Below are positions 8,603 through 18,063 of a DNA stretch of 64,000 bases, one piece after another. The DNA is from Faecalicatena contorta (lineage in GTDB: Bacteria > Bacillota > Clostridia > Lachnospirales > Lachnospiraceae). Location: positions 310,001-374,000 of the forward strand of contig NZ_JAFBIY010000001.1 in NCBI RefSeq assembly GCF_021531975.1, given 5' to 3'. The translations under genes were made by a program, and so were the position numbers. Each line of letters starts with the position of its first letter. Within the stretch, counting starts at the first letter, position 1. The notes beneath the pieces were generated by a model. That model was given only the letters and a program-made list of their open reading frames with translations. It was not told the origin of the DNA and did no database searches.

Positions 8603-10418
8603 GGTCGTCACCTCCTGTAATTGCGTGTACCGGACAGACCTGACTGCAGAGTGTACAGCCGGTGCACAAAGAAGTGTCGATACATACGGTTTCATTGTTT
8701 AAGAAAATGGCAGGACAGCCCAGTTCGCGGATACATTTCTTGCATCCAATGCATTGCTCTTCCTGAATATGTACAGAAGCTTTTGGTTTCGTAATGGCAA
8801 TACACGGAGATTTGAAGATGATCGCCTTTACACCTGATTTTTCTGCCATACGCTTTACACAGGAAACGGCAGCAGAATGCTCCAGCGGATCAATGGTCTC
8901 GATGTCAGTCACACCGATTCCGCGAAGAACGGCTTCGATGCTTATTTTCTGAACGATTTCGCCCATCATGGTATGTCCGGTGCCTGGATGAGGCTGGTGT
9001 CCTGTCATGGCTGTAGTAGAGTTGTCCAGGATGATCAGGACCATATTTGCCTGATTGTAAACGGCATTGACCACACCGGTAATGGCTGAGGCGAAGAAAG
9101 TGGAATCTCCGACAAATGCGAAACAGGTAGTATCCGGTTCGATTTTCTCTACGCCCTGTGCAATATTAAGACCTGCTCCCATACACAGGCAGGTGTCTAC
9201 CATATCAAGAGGCATGGCATTTCCCAGTGTATAGCATCCGATATCGCCACAGAAAATGGTCTTTTTCCCTTTCATTGCCTGTTTTACCGCATAGAAGGAA
9301 GCTCTGTGCGGGCATCCTGCACACAGGACAGGAGGGCGTACCGGAAGTTCCGGCATCTGCGGAAGTTCTGCCTTCATGACAGGCGTAAGTCCGAGGAAAC
9401 TGCGGATATAGGAAGTGACCAGGTCACGGTTATTTTCTCCGGCATTGGCGGTGTGTCCACTCAGTTTTCCGAGAATTCTGGTAGAAAGATGATATTTTCC
9501 ACATAAATAAGTAAGTTCCCGTTCGATTACAGGATCCAGTTCTTCCAGGCAGAGAACTTCGTCAAGTCCGGAAAGGAACTCAACAGCCAGTTTCTCTGGG
9601 AATGGATGCGGAGTAGCGACTTTCAGAAGAGAAATCATACCGGTTTCCTTTAATGTTTCCATGGCATAAGTAAAACTGATGCCGCCGGCAGCGATTCCTT
9701 TTTTGCACTCCGCGTGTTCAGAAGAAGCCTGGAATACCTGATTCCTTTCATAAGAAGAAAAATCTTCCGCCATCTGGATGTTTCGTTCTTCTATTTTCTT
9801 GTGATTCATATAGGAAAGCTTCGGGAAAATGACCCAGCGCCTGGAGTCTTTGATGAAGCCTTCTGGCTTATGTACGGTGTATTCGTCCGGATCTTTTACA
9901 ACAATAGAAGCATAACCATGGCAGACTCTTGTTGTAGGACGAAGGAACACCGGAGTTCCGTATTTTTCAGAGCAGGCAAATGCTTCCTGTATCATTTCGT
10001 ATGCTTCCTGGGCGGAAGAAGGGTCAAAGCAGGGGAGCTTTGAGAATGCTGCGAAATGTCTGGTGTCCTGTTCGGTCTGTGAGGAAACCGGACCAGGATC
10101 ATCTGCTACGAGTACGACCATGCCACCTTTGATACCGACATATTCCAGACTCATAAGCGGGTCGGAAGCAACATTGAGTCCCACCTGCTTCATAGTAACT
10201 AATGAACGGGCACCGGCATATGCGGCACCGGCAGCAAGCTCCAGAGCTGCTTTTTCATTTACGGACCATTCCACATATACATCTTCCGGGCGATTCTTTG
10301 CAACTGTCTCCAGAACTTCGGTAGAAGGAGTGCCGGGGTATCCGGCAACAACATTTACGCCCGCTGCAATTGCGCCCAGTGCGATGGCTGCATTTCCCAT
10401 TAAAAATTCATTATGCAT
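8595..10418 (-). CDS. iorA: Indolepyruvate:ferredoxin oxidoreductase, alpha subunit
   Basis: 607 aa thiamine-diphosphate and Fe-S subunit. The N-terminal pyrimidine-binding domain has GYPGTPSTEVLE. The centre has the CAGCPHR and GDIGCYTLG segments typical of IorA. The TPP motif follows as FVGDSTFFASAITGV...ILDN. Two 4Fe-4S motifs close the protein (CIGCKKC near residue 556 and CTGCTLC near 590). I chose the ATG at 10418, preceded by CAGGAGTG, over an upstream in-frame start. First gene of iorA-iorB-paaK, with a good promoter just upstream. Role: catabolism of aromatic amino acids via their 2-oxoacids. Confidence 0.94.
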   Translation of the reverse strand: MHNEFLMGNAAIALGAIAAGVNVVAGYPGTPSTEVLETVAKNRPEDVYVEWSVNEKAALELAAGAAYAGARSLVTMKQVGLNVASDPLMSLEYVGIKGGMVVLVADDPGPVSSQTEQDTRHFAAFSKLPCFDPSSAQEAYEMIQEAFACSEKYGTPVFLRPTTRVCHGYASIVVKDPDEYTVHKPEGFIKDSRRWVIFPKLSYMNHKKIEERNIQMAEDFSSYERNQVFQASSEHAECKKGIAAGGISFTYAMETLKETGMISLLKVATPHPFPEKLAVEFLSGLDEVLCLEELDPVIERELTYLCGKYHLSTRILGKLSGHTANAGENNRDLVTSYIRSFLGLTPVMKAELPQMPELPVRPPVLCAGCPHRASFYAVKQAMKGKKTIFCGDIGCYTLGNAMPLDMVDTCLCMGAGLNIAQGVEKIEPDTTCFAFVGDSTFFASAITGVVNAVYNQANMVLIILDNSTTAMTGHQPHPGTGHTMMGEIVQKISIEAVLRGIGVTDIETIDPLEHSAAVSCVKRMAEKSGVKAIIFKSPCIAITKPKASVHIQEEQCIGCKKCIRELGCPAIFLNNETVCIDTSLCTGCTLCSQVCPVHAITGGDDHE

Positions 10419-10451
10419 AATTTCACTCCTGGTAAAAAATTTGTTGGGTTT

Positions 10452-10480
10452 AGTATACATCAGAATTCATAGATATTCAA
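10452..10480 (-). promoter_or_regulatory. Promoter of iorA-iorB-paaK
   Basis: On the minus strand TTGAAT (-35), 17 nt, then TATACT (-10), ending about 34 bp upstream of the iorA start. A TCAAGA/TCTTGA inverted repeat at 10481-10497 sits between this promoter and the divergent one and could be an operator for either. Confidence 0.6.
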
Positions 10481-10493
10481 TCAAGACAATATC

Positions 10494-10522
10494 TTGAGTT
10501 TACCCCTTTGAGTGTATATAAT
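10494..10522 (+). promoter_or_regulatory. Promoter of the ABC-F gene
   Basis: TTGAGT (10494-10499), 17-nt spacer, TATAAT (10517-10522), 36 bp before the ATG. A near-consensus housekeeping promoter. Confidence 0.7.
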
Positions 10523-10558
10523 AATTGCAGATAAAATCAACGAGAAGGGTAGAATACA

Positions 10559-12373
10559 ATGAATTTGTTTACAATGGAGCATGTTACGAAATCTTACACG
10601 GACAGGATACTTCTGGATGATGTGGATTTCAGCATGAATGAGAATGAAAAAATAGGTGTGATTGGAATTAATGGAATGGGTAAATCTACCCTTCTTAAAG
10701 TAGTGGCGGGGATCGAGCCCTGTGAGCAGGGAAAGATCAGTATGAGAAGTCAGCTCAAAATGAGTTTCCTTCCACAGACTCCGGTGTTTGAAGAGGGAAT
10801 CACAGTACTTGGCGCTGTGGTAAAGGGGAATGTTGACGAGCTGAATCGCTGGACGATTGAAGCAGATGCCAGATCGATGCTAAATAAGCTCGGCTTTACA
10901 GATTATGAGGAAAAAGTGGAACATATGTCGGGCGGACAGAAGAAGAGAATCGCACTTGTCAATGCTCTTCTGACTTCTGCAGATATCCTTATATTGGATG
11001 AGCCTACGAACCATCTGGATAATGCCATGTCCGAATGGCTGGAAGAATACCTGATTCAATACCGCGGAGTGATCTTAATGGTAACCCATGACAGATATTT
11101 CCTGGACCGCGTGGCAAATCGTATTGTCGAAGTCGATGGAGGAAAACTTTATAATTATCCGGGAAATTATTCTGAATTTGTGCGTCTGAAAGAAGAACGG
11201 CAGAATATGGCACTTGCAACAGAAAGAAAACGAAAAAGTCTGCTTCGGACGGAGCTTGAGTGGCTGCATCGTGGAGCAAGAGCAAGAAGCACGAAGCAGA
11301 AGGCTCATATAGACCGTATAAGAGCGATGCAGGAAATGAAGGATATTCAGGCGGAGAAACGGGTCATTATGGATTCGGTCGCATCCCGAATGGGAAATAA
11401 GACGATAGAACTGACCGATATTTCCAAATCCTATGGCACTCGTTGTCTGATAAAGGATTATAATTATATCTTTCTGAAAAATGATCGTATCGGCATTATC
11501 GGACCGAATGGCTGCGGTAAGACGACACTTCTTAAGATCATAAACGGTATTGTAAAACCAGACAGCGGAAGCGTGGAAATCGGCCAGACTATACGGATCG
11601 GGTATTTCTCACAGGAAAATGAGTACATGGATGCTTCCATGAAGGTCATTGACTATATAAAAGAAGTAGGAGAATATGTTGCAACTTCTGACGGAAGGAT
11701 CACTGCGTCTCAGATGCTGGAGAACTTCCTGTTCGAAGGAGCGCTTCAGTGGTCCAGGATTGAGAAACTGTCTGGTGGAGAGAAGAGGCGGCTCTATCTG
11801 CTTCGCGTGCTGATGAGTTCGCCGAATGTTCTCATTCTGGATGAGCCGACGAATGACCTTGATATACAGACACTTACCATTCTGGAGGATTATCTGGACA
11901 GGTTTGACGGAATTATCATCGTAGTGTCCCATGACAGATATTTTCTGGATCGTATGGTGAACCGTATTTTCTCGTTTGAGGGAGAGGGACGGATTCGCCA
12001 GTTTGAAGGTGGCTATTCCGATTATCTCATCCGCAGGGAACTGGAAAAGGATGCGGAAGACATACCGGAGACTGTGAAGAAAGAAAAGTCGGATGCATCT
12101 AAGGCTACATGGAAGCAGCGGGAGAAAAAGCTTAAGTTTTCCTTCAAAGAGCAGAAAGAGTTTGAAACGATTGATGATGATATTGCGGCTTTAGAGGAGA
12201 AGATTGAGATTATAGATCAGGAGATGGCAGAAAATGCCACGAATTCGGCAAAGCTCAGTGAATTGATGAAGGCGAAAGAAGAGGCAGAGCAGATGCTGGA
12301 AGAGAAGATGGACAGATGGGTTTATCTGAATGATTTGAATGAGCGGATTCTGGAAGATAAGAAAGAATTCTAG
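10559..12373 (+). CDS. ABC-F family ATPase, Uup-like (ribosome-associated)
   Basis: 604 aa soluble tandem ATPase without membrane segments. The first cassette has GINGMGKST (Walker A), MSGGQKKR (signature) and LILDEPTNHLD (Walker B). The second has GPNGCGKTT, LSGGEKRR and LILDEPTNDLD. An ABC-F linker (RKSLLRTELEWLHRGARARSTKQ) joins them. A C-terminal extension of about 90 aa rich in Lys and Glu is predicted coiled coil, as in Uup. ABC-F proteins act on the ribosome in translation or antibiotic protection; nothing here points to resistance. Its last 4 bp overlap the end of the convergent nuclease-like gene A. Confidence 0.9.
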   Translation: MNLFTMEHVTKSYTDRILLDDVDFSMNENEKIGVIGINGMGKSTLLKVVAGIEPCEQGKISMRSQLKMSFLPQTPVFEEGITVLGAVVKGNVDELNRWTIEADARSMLNKLGFTDYEEKVEHMSGGQKKRIALVNALLTSADILILDEPTNHLDNAMSEWLEEYLIQYRGVILMVTHDRYFLDRVANRIVEVDGGKLYNYPGNYSEFVRLKEERQNMALATERKRKSLLRTELEWLHRGARARSTKQKAHIDRIRAMQEMKDIQAEKRVIMDSVASRMGNKTIELTDISKSYGTRCLIKDYNYIFLKNDRIGIIGPNGCGKTTLLKIINGIVKPDSGSVEIGQTIRIGYFSQENEYMDASMKVIDYIKEVGEYVATSDGRITASQMLENFLFEGALQWSRIEKLSGGEKRRLYLLRVLMSSPNVLILDEPTNDLDIQTLTILEDYLDRFDGIIIVVSHDRYFLDRMVNRIFSFEGEGRIRQFEGGYSDYLIRRELEKDAEDIPETVKKEKSDASKATWKQREKKLKFSFKEQKEFETIDDDIAALEEKIEIIDQEMAENATNSAKLSELMKAKEEAEQMLEEKMDRWVYLNDLNERILEDKKEF

Positions 12374-13188
12374 GGAAACGGAGTAAGATATTCCGTTATC
12401 AGTTCTTCTATATTTTTAATATTTAAGGGACGTAATCGGGTTTCGTGAGATAAAAGCAGTTGCTTGCCAGGATAGATGCCGTTTTTTATATAGGTTTCGA
12501 TTTTTAGTAGAGCTTTCTCGGTATAAACTGGATCATCCATCATTCCCAAATGCTCCCAGTAGAAGACCTGCCGGGTCTTTTTGTTGAGCACTGTGAAATC
12601 AGGGTAAATCGTTCCAAATCCTTTTAACGTAATTGGGCATTCATATTTGTATGGGATTCCACATGCAAAAAATTTGTCTGCCAGGATTTTTTCGGATTTG
12701 GAGCGAACTCGCTCGTTTCTTTCTGTATATATTTCCGGTTCGTTTGAAGCAAAGCCTTTTGGTACAAAAGGCTCGTTTTGCCATGTTTTTGCATAAGAAT
12801 TGTCAGATAAAACATAGGCATTTATCAGAGGCTTTTTACCGTTTGGCATAAGCTCATATACATTTTCTAATGCATTTGGATGATATTTCCGCAAAAACTT
12901 TTGTATGGTACTTAACTGATCGTTTATGGTTTTCAATAAAGCAGTTTCATATTCTTTTTGTGCCAGTCTATGCACCAGTTCCATATCTTTTTTCTTGATG
13001 TAATTTCCGCAATAGTTTGAATCTGTTTTGTGGAATTTTACCCGATGATAATAGGAGGGATTTCCTTTTTTATGAGTAACTCTCAGAGTCCCTTCGGGTG
13101 CTTGTTGTAAATGCTCCTGAATTTTTTTCTGTAAATCCTTTAGGTAAAGTTCCTGTGACTGCAATTCCTTGATAATAGTATTTGTCAT
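12370..13188 (-). CDS. Nuclease-like protein A, PD-(D/E)XK signature
   Basis: 272 aa, not assigned to a named family. The N-terminal 100 residues are helical with a PEGTLR...YYH...YIKKK block. The C-terminal half holds VRSKSEKILAD (Glu166), YPDF (Asp197) and YWEH (Glu212), a spacing that fits a PD-(D/E)XK nuclease fold, although the usual Lys is replaced by His. A paralogue at 51327-52118 keeps the same blocks with identical 31- and 15-residue spacings. The ATG at 13188 follows AGGAGGAAAGCC; the frame stays open upstream through the leader array, so an extended form is possible. Function unknown; DNA processing or defence is inference. Confidence 0.7.
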   Translation of the reverse strand: MTNTIIKELQSQELYLKDLQKKIQEHLQQAPEGTLRVTHKKGNPSYYHRVKFHKTDSNYCGNYIKKKDMELVHRLAQKEYETALLKTINDQLSTIQKFLRKYHPNALENVYELMPNGKKPLINAYVLSDNSYAKTWQNEPFVPKGFASNEPEIYTERNERVRSKSEKILADKFFACGIPYKYECPITLKGFGTIYPDFTVLNKKTRQVFYWEHLGMMDDPVYTEKALLKIETYIKNGIYPGKQLLLSHETRLRPLNIKNIEELITEYLTPFP

Positions 13189-13400
13189 GGCTTTCCTCCT
13201 TGTGATAGATGATAAGAAATGAATACAAGGTGATGTTTTCATTCCCTGAGAAACAAAAAATAGAATTTGAATGACTTTTTTAAAGATAAAATCATTTCCT
13301 AAAATAGAAATCATAAATTTGAATGAATTGAGGAATAAAAAAGTCAGCTCCTAAGAGTACAAACTAAAGTATTGAATGATTTGAAGGGTAAAAAAGTCGG
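13188..13400 (-). repeat. Periodic leader array A: degenerate 18-codon minicistrons, 53-nt period
   Basis: Reading the minus strand toward nuclease A, start-like codons occur at 13400 (CCG), 13347 (CTG), 13295 (ATG), 13242 (ATG) and 13188 (the real start): steps of 53, 52, 53 and 54 nt. Each follows a purine-rich AGGAG, AGGAA, AGGGA or AGGAGG. The first unit reads 18 codons (PTFLPFKSFNTLVCTLRS) to a TGA overlapping the next CTG. The third reads MILSLKKSFKFYFLFLRE to a TGA overlapping the next ATG. The second is frameshifted by a 1-nt loss. CATTCAA recurs at the same period. The array lies within the predicted transcript. Confidence 0.65.
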
Positions 13401-13481
13401 CTCCTAAGAGCAGAATTTAAAAAATTGAATGAACAGAGCAATAATAGGGATTTGAGAGCACCAATATGTGATGGTAGCTAT

Positions 13482-13509
13482 AGTATACTACATTATTTAC
13501 AAAATACAA
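13482..13509 (-). promoter_or_regulatory. Promoter of leader array A and nuclease A
   Basis: Minus strand TTGTAT (complement of 13504-13509), 16 nt, TATACT (complement of 13482-13487). It would start a transcript near 13475, giving a leader of about 290 nt that contains the whole periodic array. Confidence 0.5.
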
Positions 13510-13561
13510 GTCAGTAATTATATAACTGTTTTTTGTAGTTTAAATTTTTTCCAAAAAATGG

Positions 13562-13590
13562 TTGACATATTACGATATCAGGAATATAAT
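13562..13590 (+). promoter_or_regulatory. Promoter of cysK-metY
   Basis: Consensus TTGACA (13562-13567) and TATAAT (13585-13590) with a 17-nt spacer, 48 bp before the cysK start. Such a perfect promoter is probably held down by a repressor, for example a sulfur-responsive Rrf2-type factor, but I see no clear operator. Confidence 0.8.
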
Positions 13591-13638
13591 CTAGAAAAAC
13601 ACATAAAACATATCAAAATAGTAGGAAAGGAGAACGAC

Positions 13639-14571
13639 ATGTCAAATATATATAAAGGAACTCTTGGACTTATAGGAAACACACCATTAGTAGAGGTAAC
13701 AAATGTTGAAAAGAAACTGGGATTAGAGGCGACGGTTTTAGTAAAGCTTGAGTACTTCAATCCGGCCGGAAGTGTAAAAGACAGAATTGCAAAGGCAATG
13801 ATCGAAGATGCAGAAGAAAAAGGAATCTTAAAAGAGGGATCTGTGATCATTGAACCAACATCTGGAAATACGGGAATCGGTCTTGCATCTATCGCAGCAG
13901 CAAAAGGATATCGCATCATCCTTACGATGCCGGAGACCATGAGTGTTGAAAGAAGAAATATCTTAAAGGCTTATGGTGCTGAGCTTGTACTGACAGACGG
14001 AACAAAGGGTATGAAAGGTGCCATTGAAAAAGCGGAAGAGCTGGCAAAGGAAATAGAAGGAAGTTTTATACCAGGACAGTTTGTAAATCCAGCAAATCCG
14101 GCAATACATAAAGCAACTACAGGACCTGAGATCTGGAATGATACAGATGGTGCGGTAGATATCTTCGTAGCCGGAGTTGGAACCGGTGGAACATTAACAG
14201 GAACTGGTGAATACCTGAAATCACAGAATCCGGATGTTAAGGTCATAGCAGTAGAGCCTGCAGGTTCTCCGGTACTTTCCGAAGGGAAGGGTGGACCGCA
14301 TAAGATCCAGGGTATCGGCGCAGGATTCGTACCGGATGTATTGAATACAAAGATTTATGACGAGATCATCAAAGTAGAAAATGATGATGCATTTGAAGAA
14401 GCAAAGCTTCTTGCCAAGAAGGAAGGCGTATTGGTAGGTATTTCCTCCGGCGCAGCATTGCATGCAGCGATTGAACTGGCAAAACGTCCGGAAAATAAAG
14501 GAAAAACAATCGTTGCTCTGCTTCCGGATACAGGAGACAGATATTATTCCACACCGTTATTTACAGAATAA
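13639..14571 (+). CDS. cysK: Cysteine synthase (O-acetylserine sulfhydrylase)
   Basis: 310 aa PLP enzyme that makes cysteine from O-acetylserine and sulfide. Conserved blocks are [21 protein letters not shown] with the PLP-binding Lys, [11 protein letters not shown] (substrate loop) and [15 protein letters not shown] (phosphate loop); [11 protein letters not shown] near the end is also typical. I chose the ATG at 13639, with AAGGAG 6 bases upstream, over an in-frame start in the promoter region. It is followed after 25 bp by metY, forming a sulfur assimilation operon. Confidence 0.95.
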   Translation: MSNIYKGTLGLIGNTPLVEVTNVEKKLGLEATVLVKLEYFNPAGSVKDRIAKAMIEDAEEKGILKEGSVIIEPTSGNTGIGLASIAAAKGYRIILTMPETMSVERRNILKAYGAELVLTDGTKGMKGAIEKAEELAKEIEGSFIPGQFVNPANPAIHKATTGPEIWNDTDGAVDIFVAGVGTGGTLTGTGEYLKSQNPDVKVIAVEPAGSPVLSEGKGGPHKIQGIGAGFVPDVLNTKIYDEIIKVENDDAFEEAKLLAKKEGVLVGISSGAALHAAIELAKRPENKGKTIVALLPDTGDRYYSTPLFTE

Positions 14572-14596
14572 AATAACAGACAAGGAGATCGAGACT

Positions 14597-15907
14597 ATGG
14601 GAGAAAAGATTACAAGAGAAAACAGAAAATTTAAATTTGAGACATTACAGTTACATGTAGGACAGGAAACACCGGATCCGGTTACGGATGCCAGAGCAGT
14701 CCCGATTTACCAGACATCATCCTATGTATTCCGTAACAGCGACCATGCAGCAGCACGTTTCGGACTCTCTGATGCCGGCAATATATACGGACGTCTTACC
14801 AATCCTACAGAGGACGTATTTGAGAAGAGAATTGCAGCTCTTGAAGGTGGTGTCGCAGCTCTTGCAGTAGCATCCGGAGCAGCAGCGATCGCATATACCA
14901 TTGAAAATCTTGCACAGAATGGTGATCATATTGTGTCTGCCAAGAATATTTACGGTGGTTCCTATAATCTTCTGGCACATACACTCCCGCAGTATGGCAT
15001 TCAGACAACATTTGTAGATATCTTCAATTATGAAGAAGTGGAAGCTGCGATTCAGGAGAATACCAAGGCAGTATATATTGAGACACTTGGAAATCCGAAC
15101 TCCGACGTAGTAGATATTGAAACATTAGCTAACATTGCTCATGCGCATAAGATTCCACTTGTAGTAGATAATACATTTGCAACCCCTTATCTGGTGCGCC
15201 CGATCGAATATGGCGCAGATATCGTGGTTCACTCTGCAACAAAGTTTATTGGAGGACACGGAACGACAATCGGTGGTGTCATTGTGGACAGTGGAAAATT
15301 TGACTGGGAGGCATCTGGAAAGTTTGCATCTCTGACAGACCCGAACCCGAGCTATCATGGTGTAAGCTTTACAAAGGCCGTAGGTCCGGCAGCGTTTGTT
15401 ACAAAGATCCGTGCTATCCTTCTCAGAGATACAGGAGCAACACTTTCACCATTCCATGCATTCTTCTTCCTGCAGGGACTGGAGACTCTTTCCCTTCGAG
15501 TAGAACGTCATGTGGAGAATGCACTGAAGGTAATAGAATACTTAAATAGCCACCCGCAGGTAGAAGCCGTACATCATCCGTCTGTAACCGCGGATGAAAG
15601 CCAGAAAGCATTGTACCAGAAGTATTTTCCGAACGGTGGCGGTTCTATCTTTACATTTGAAATTAAGGGAGATGCCCAGAAGGCAAAAGATTTTATTGAT
15701 AACCTTGAGCTGTTCTCATTGCTGGCAAACGTAGCGGACGTAAAATCTCTTGTTATCCATCCGGCTACTACAACACACAGCCAGTGCACAGAGGAAGAGC
15801 TTCTGGATCAGGGAATTAAGCCAAATACAATCCGCCTCTCCATCGGAACAGAAAATATTGACGATATCATCCAGGATCTGGAAGAGGCATTTAAGGCGGT
15901 GGAGTAA
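14597..15907 (+). CDS. metY: O-acetylhomoserine aminocarboxypropyltransferase (sulfhydrylase)
   Basis: 436 aa PLP enzyme of the Cys/Met metabolism family. Near the start, FETLQLHVGQETPDPVTDAR and PIYQTSSYVF are hallmarks of the MetY branch. SATKFIGGHGTTIGG carries the PLP Lys (SATK). The length of about 430 aa separates MetY from the shorter MetB/MetC. The reaction is O-acetylhomoserine plus sulfide to homocysteine. The start is preceded by AAGGAGATC. Downstream of cysK in one transcript, so the pair funnels sulfide into both cysteine and methionine. Confidence 0.93.
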   Translation: MGEKITRENRKFKFETLQLHVGQETPDPVTDARAVPIYQTSSYVFRNSDHAAARFGLSDAGNIYGRLTNPTEDVFEKRIAALEGGVAALAVASGAAAIAYTIENLAQNGDHIVSAKNIYGGSYNLLAHTLPQYGIQTTFVDIFNYEEVEAAIQENTKAVYIETLGNPNSDVVDIETLANIAHAHKIPLVVDNTFATPYLVRPIEYGADIVVHSATKFIGGHGTTIGGVIVDSGKFDWEASGKFASLTDPNPSYHGVSFTKAVGPAAFVTKIRAILLRDTGATLSPFHAFFFLQGLETLSLRVERHVENALKVIEYLNSHPQVEAVHHPSVTADESQKALYQKYFPNGGGSIFTFEIKGDAQKAKDFIDNLELFSLLANVADVKSLVIHPATTTHSQCTEEELLDQGIKPNTIRLSIGTENIDDIIQDLEEAFKAVE

Positions 15908-15937
15908 AGTAGACGCGATATTATACGTATAAATTTG

Positions 15938-15970
15938 TCGGAGTCAGGGAAACCTGGCTCCGATGCTTTT
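15938..15970 (+). terminator. Terminator after cysK-metY
   Basis: CGGAGTCAGG and CCTGGCTCCG pair around a GAAA tetraloop (15939-15962, one mismatch), followed by ATGCTTTT. A plausible rho-independent terminator with a short U run. Confidence 0.6.
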
Positions 15971-16070
15971 CAAAGTGCGGAGGTAAATATGGAGATTTCA
16001 GGGTATTGAATTGCAGGATATTGTGATAGAATATGAACAGGTAACGGATACCAGAAGGAGAAAGCTTATT

Positions 16071-16640
16071 ATGGGAGAATATATTTCAAGAGAAGATGCA
16101 TTTACGTTATTAAGAAAATATAATCAGGATCGCTTCCATATCCATCATGCATTAACGGTTGAAGGCGTAATGAAATGGTTTGCCAATGAACTGGGATATG
16201 GAGATGATGCTGAATACTGGGGCATTGTTGGGTTGCTTCATGATATTGATTTTGAACAGTATCCGGAAGAACATTGCATTAAGGCGCCCGAATTGTTAAG
16301 AGATGCCGGAGTCGGGGAAGATATCATCCATGCAGTGTGCAGTCACGGATATGGATTGACGGTGGATGTAAAGCCGGAGCATGAGATGGAAAAAGTTCTG
16401 TATGCGGTGGATGAGCTGACGGGTCTGATCGGTGCGGTCGCTCTTATGCGTCCGTCTAAAAGTGTGCAGGATATGGAAGTGAAATCTGTAAAGAAGAAAT
16501 ACAAAAGCAGCAATTTTGCTGCCGGATGTTCCAGAGAAGTAATACAGAAGGGAGCGGATATGCTTGGATGGGAACTCGACGAATTGATTCAAAAGACCAT
16601 CTATGCAATGCGCTCTTGTGAGGAGAAGGACGATGACTAA
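16071..16640 (+). CDS. HD domain-containing hydrolase
   Basis: 189 aa. The metal-binding HD core is visible as HIHHALTVEG near the N-terminus and GLLHDIDFEQYP near residue 55, with HGYG and DELTGLIGAVALMRPSK further on. Proteins of this type are phosphohydrolases, often annotated as hydrolases only; the substrate cannot be inferred. The ATG at 16071 has AAGGAG ten bases upstream. Its stop overlaps the start of the MATE transporter gene by 8 bp, so the two are translationally coupled, an unusual pairing without an obvious explanation. Confidence 0.8.
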   Translation: MGEYISREDAFTLLRKYNQDRFHIHHALTVEGVMKWFANELGYGDDAEYWGIVGLLHDIDFEQYPEEHCIKAPELLRDAGVGEDIIHAVCSHGYGLTVDVKPEHEMEKVLYAVDELTGLIGAVALMRPSKSVQDMEVKSVKKKYKSSNFAAGCSREVIQKGADMLGWELDELIQKTIYAMRSCEEKDDD

Positions 16641-17931
16641 TACAGTTGAAAGACAATTTGTAAAATATGTCTCTCAAAATATATTAGGAATGATAGGAAT
16701 TTCTGCATATGTACTGGCAGATACATTCTTTATTTCGATTGCAGAAGGAGCCGTGGGAATCACGGCTCTTAATCTCGTGCTACCCATTTACAGTTTTATA
16801 TTCGGTATTGGCGCCATGCTTGGTGTTGGCTCGGCGATTCGCTTCAGTATTCTGCGGGCGAGAAAAGATGAGAGGGCAGATGATTATTTTTCCAATGCTC
16901 TCTTATTTGCGGTTATTTTTGGAATTATTTTTATGGTGCCGGGGTTGTTGATGCCGGAGAAGATTGTTGCGGCGCTTGGCGGTGATGCAGTGATTGTTGC
17001 CACAGGCGCGCCGTATACGCGTATTTTCCTTTTGTTTACGCCATTTTTTATTGGAAATCATATATGTAATGCTTTTGTCAGAAATGATGGGAATCCATCG
17101 CTTGCTATGCAGGCGACGCTGTTCAGCAGCCTGTTTAATATTGTTATGGATTATGTGCTGATGTTTCCGCTTGGACTGGGGATGGCTGGTGCTGCACTGG
17201 CAACGGCTTTTTCTCCGGTTGTTGGTATTCTTATTTGCTGCAGGCACTTTTTCTCAGACAAGAATTCTGTCAGGTTTTTGCGGAAACGCCCGTCTGTAAA
17301 GAGACTGCTGGAATCCTGCAAGCTGGGAATGGCAGCATTTGTGGGAGAGATCTCATCTGGAGTGACTACGGCAGTATTCAATTTCCTGATCCTTGGACTG
17401 GCAGGAAACGATGGAGTTGCAGCTTTCGGAATTGTTGCCAATACCTCAATTGTTGCAACTTCTGTCTTTAATGGCGTGGCCCAGGGAACGCAGCCTCTGA
17501 TCAGTAATTTTTATGGAAGAGGGGAGAAAAGGTCGGTCAGAAAGCTTTTGAAACTGGCGCTGGGAACAGCACTGATGCTTGCCCTTCTGGTAATAGTAGT
17601 GACTCGTATTTTTGCGGGTGCTATCGTAGATATATTTAACAGTGAGAATAATGCGCAGATGGCAGCCTACGCCATGGAAGGTGTGCGCCTGTATTTTGTT
17701 GGATTTCTGTTTGCAGGATTCAATATCGTCGGTGCGGGATACCTAAGTGCGACAGAGTCAGCAGTGTGGGCTTTTGTCACTTCTATTTTGCGCGGAATCA
17801 TTGCAATCACCATATGTGCTTTTGTATTAGCTCATTTTCTCGGAATGACTGGTGTCTGGATGGCGTTTCCGGCAGCTGAGCTTATTACATTAGTTTTTAT
17901 GGTGGCGGCAATGATAAGGAGTAAAAAATAA
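16633..17931 (+). CDS. MATE family efflux transporter
   Basis: 432 aa membrane protein with about 12 hydrophobic segments in two similar halves, a normal MATE length. The first half begins with ISAYVLADTFFISIAEG, resembling the conserved TM1 of MatE proteins, and TQPLISNFYGRGEKR matches the start of the second half (family pattern QPxxgxNyGagq). Expected to use a Na+ or H+ gradient to export cationic or amphiphilic compounds; the substrate is unknown. The start at 16633 lies in the end of the HD gene behind GGAGAAGG. Confidence 0.88.
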   Translation: MTNTVERQFVKYVSQNILGMIGISAYVLADTFFISIAEGAVGITALNLVLPIYSFIFGIGAMLGVGSAIRFSILRARKDERADDYFSNALLFAVIFGIIFMVPGLLMPEKIVAALGGDAVIVATGAPYTRIFLLFTPFFIGNHICNAFVRNDGNPSLAMQATLFSSLFNIVMDYVLMFPLGLGMAGAALATAFSPVVGILICCRHFFSDKNSVRFLRKRPSVKRLLESCKLGMAAFVGEISSGVTTAVFNFLILGLAGNDGVAAFGIVANTSIVATSVFNGVAQGTQPLISNFYGRGEKRSVRKLLKLALGTALMLALLVIVVTRIFAGAIVDIFNSENNAQMAAYAMEGVRLYFVGFLFAGFNIVGAGYLSATESAVWAFVTSILRGIIAITICAFVLAHFLGMTGVWMAFPAAELITLVFMVAAMIRSKK

Positions 17932-18063
17932 TCATCAGTTAATCATCAGTGATGCGGCTGAATTACAAAATAACAGTAGTCATATTCTGATATCAGTGAT
18001 ATAATAATTCTTTAATTGGTGTTGATTGAGAGAATGTTTAGAATGTATATGACGGAGGTTACG

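Noticed and set aside
8603-8695. Longer iorB start
   Set aside because: It would run far into iorA; the ATG at 8602 has AGGAGGTGA and begins the conserved fold.
13468-13638. 57-residue N-terminal extension of cysteine synthase
   Set aside because: It would contain the cysK promoter; the ATG at 13639 has AAGGAG and matches the family start.
17930-17960. Repeat ATCATCAGT x2 before the Lrp gene as an operator
   Set aside because: Two short copies next to the stop codon of the MATE gene, no symmetry with the Lrp promoter; likely chance.
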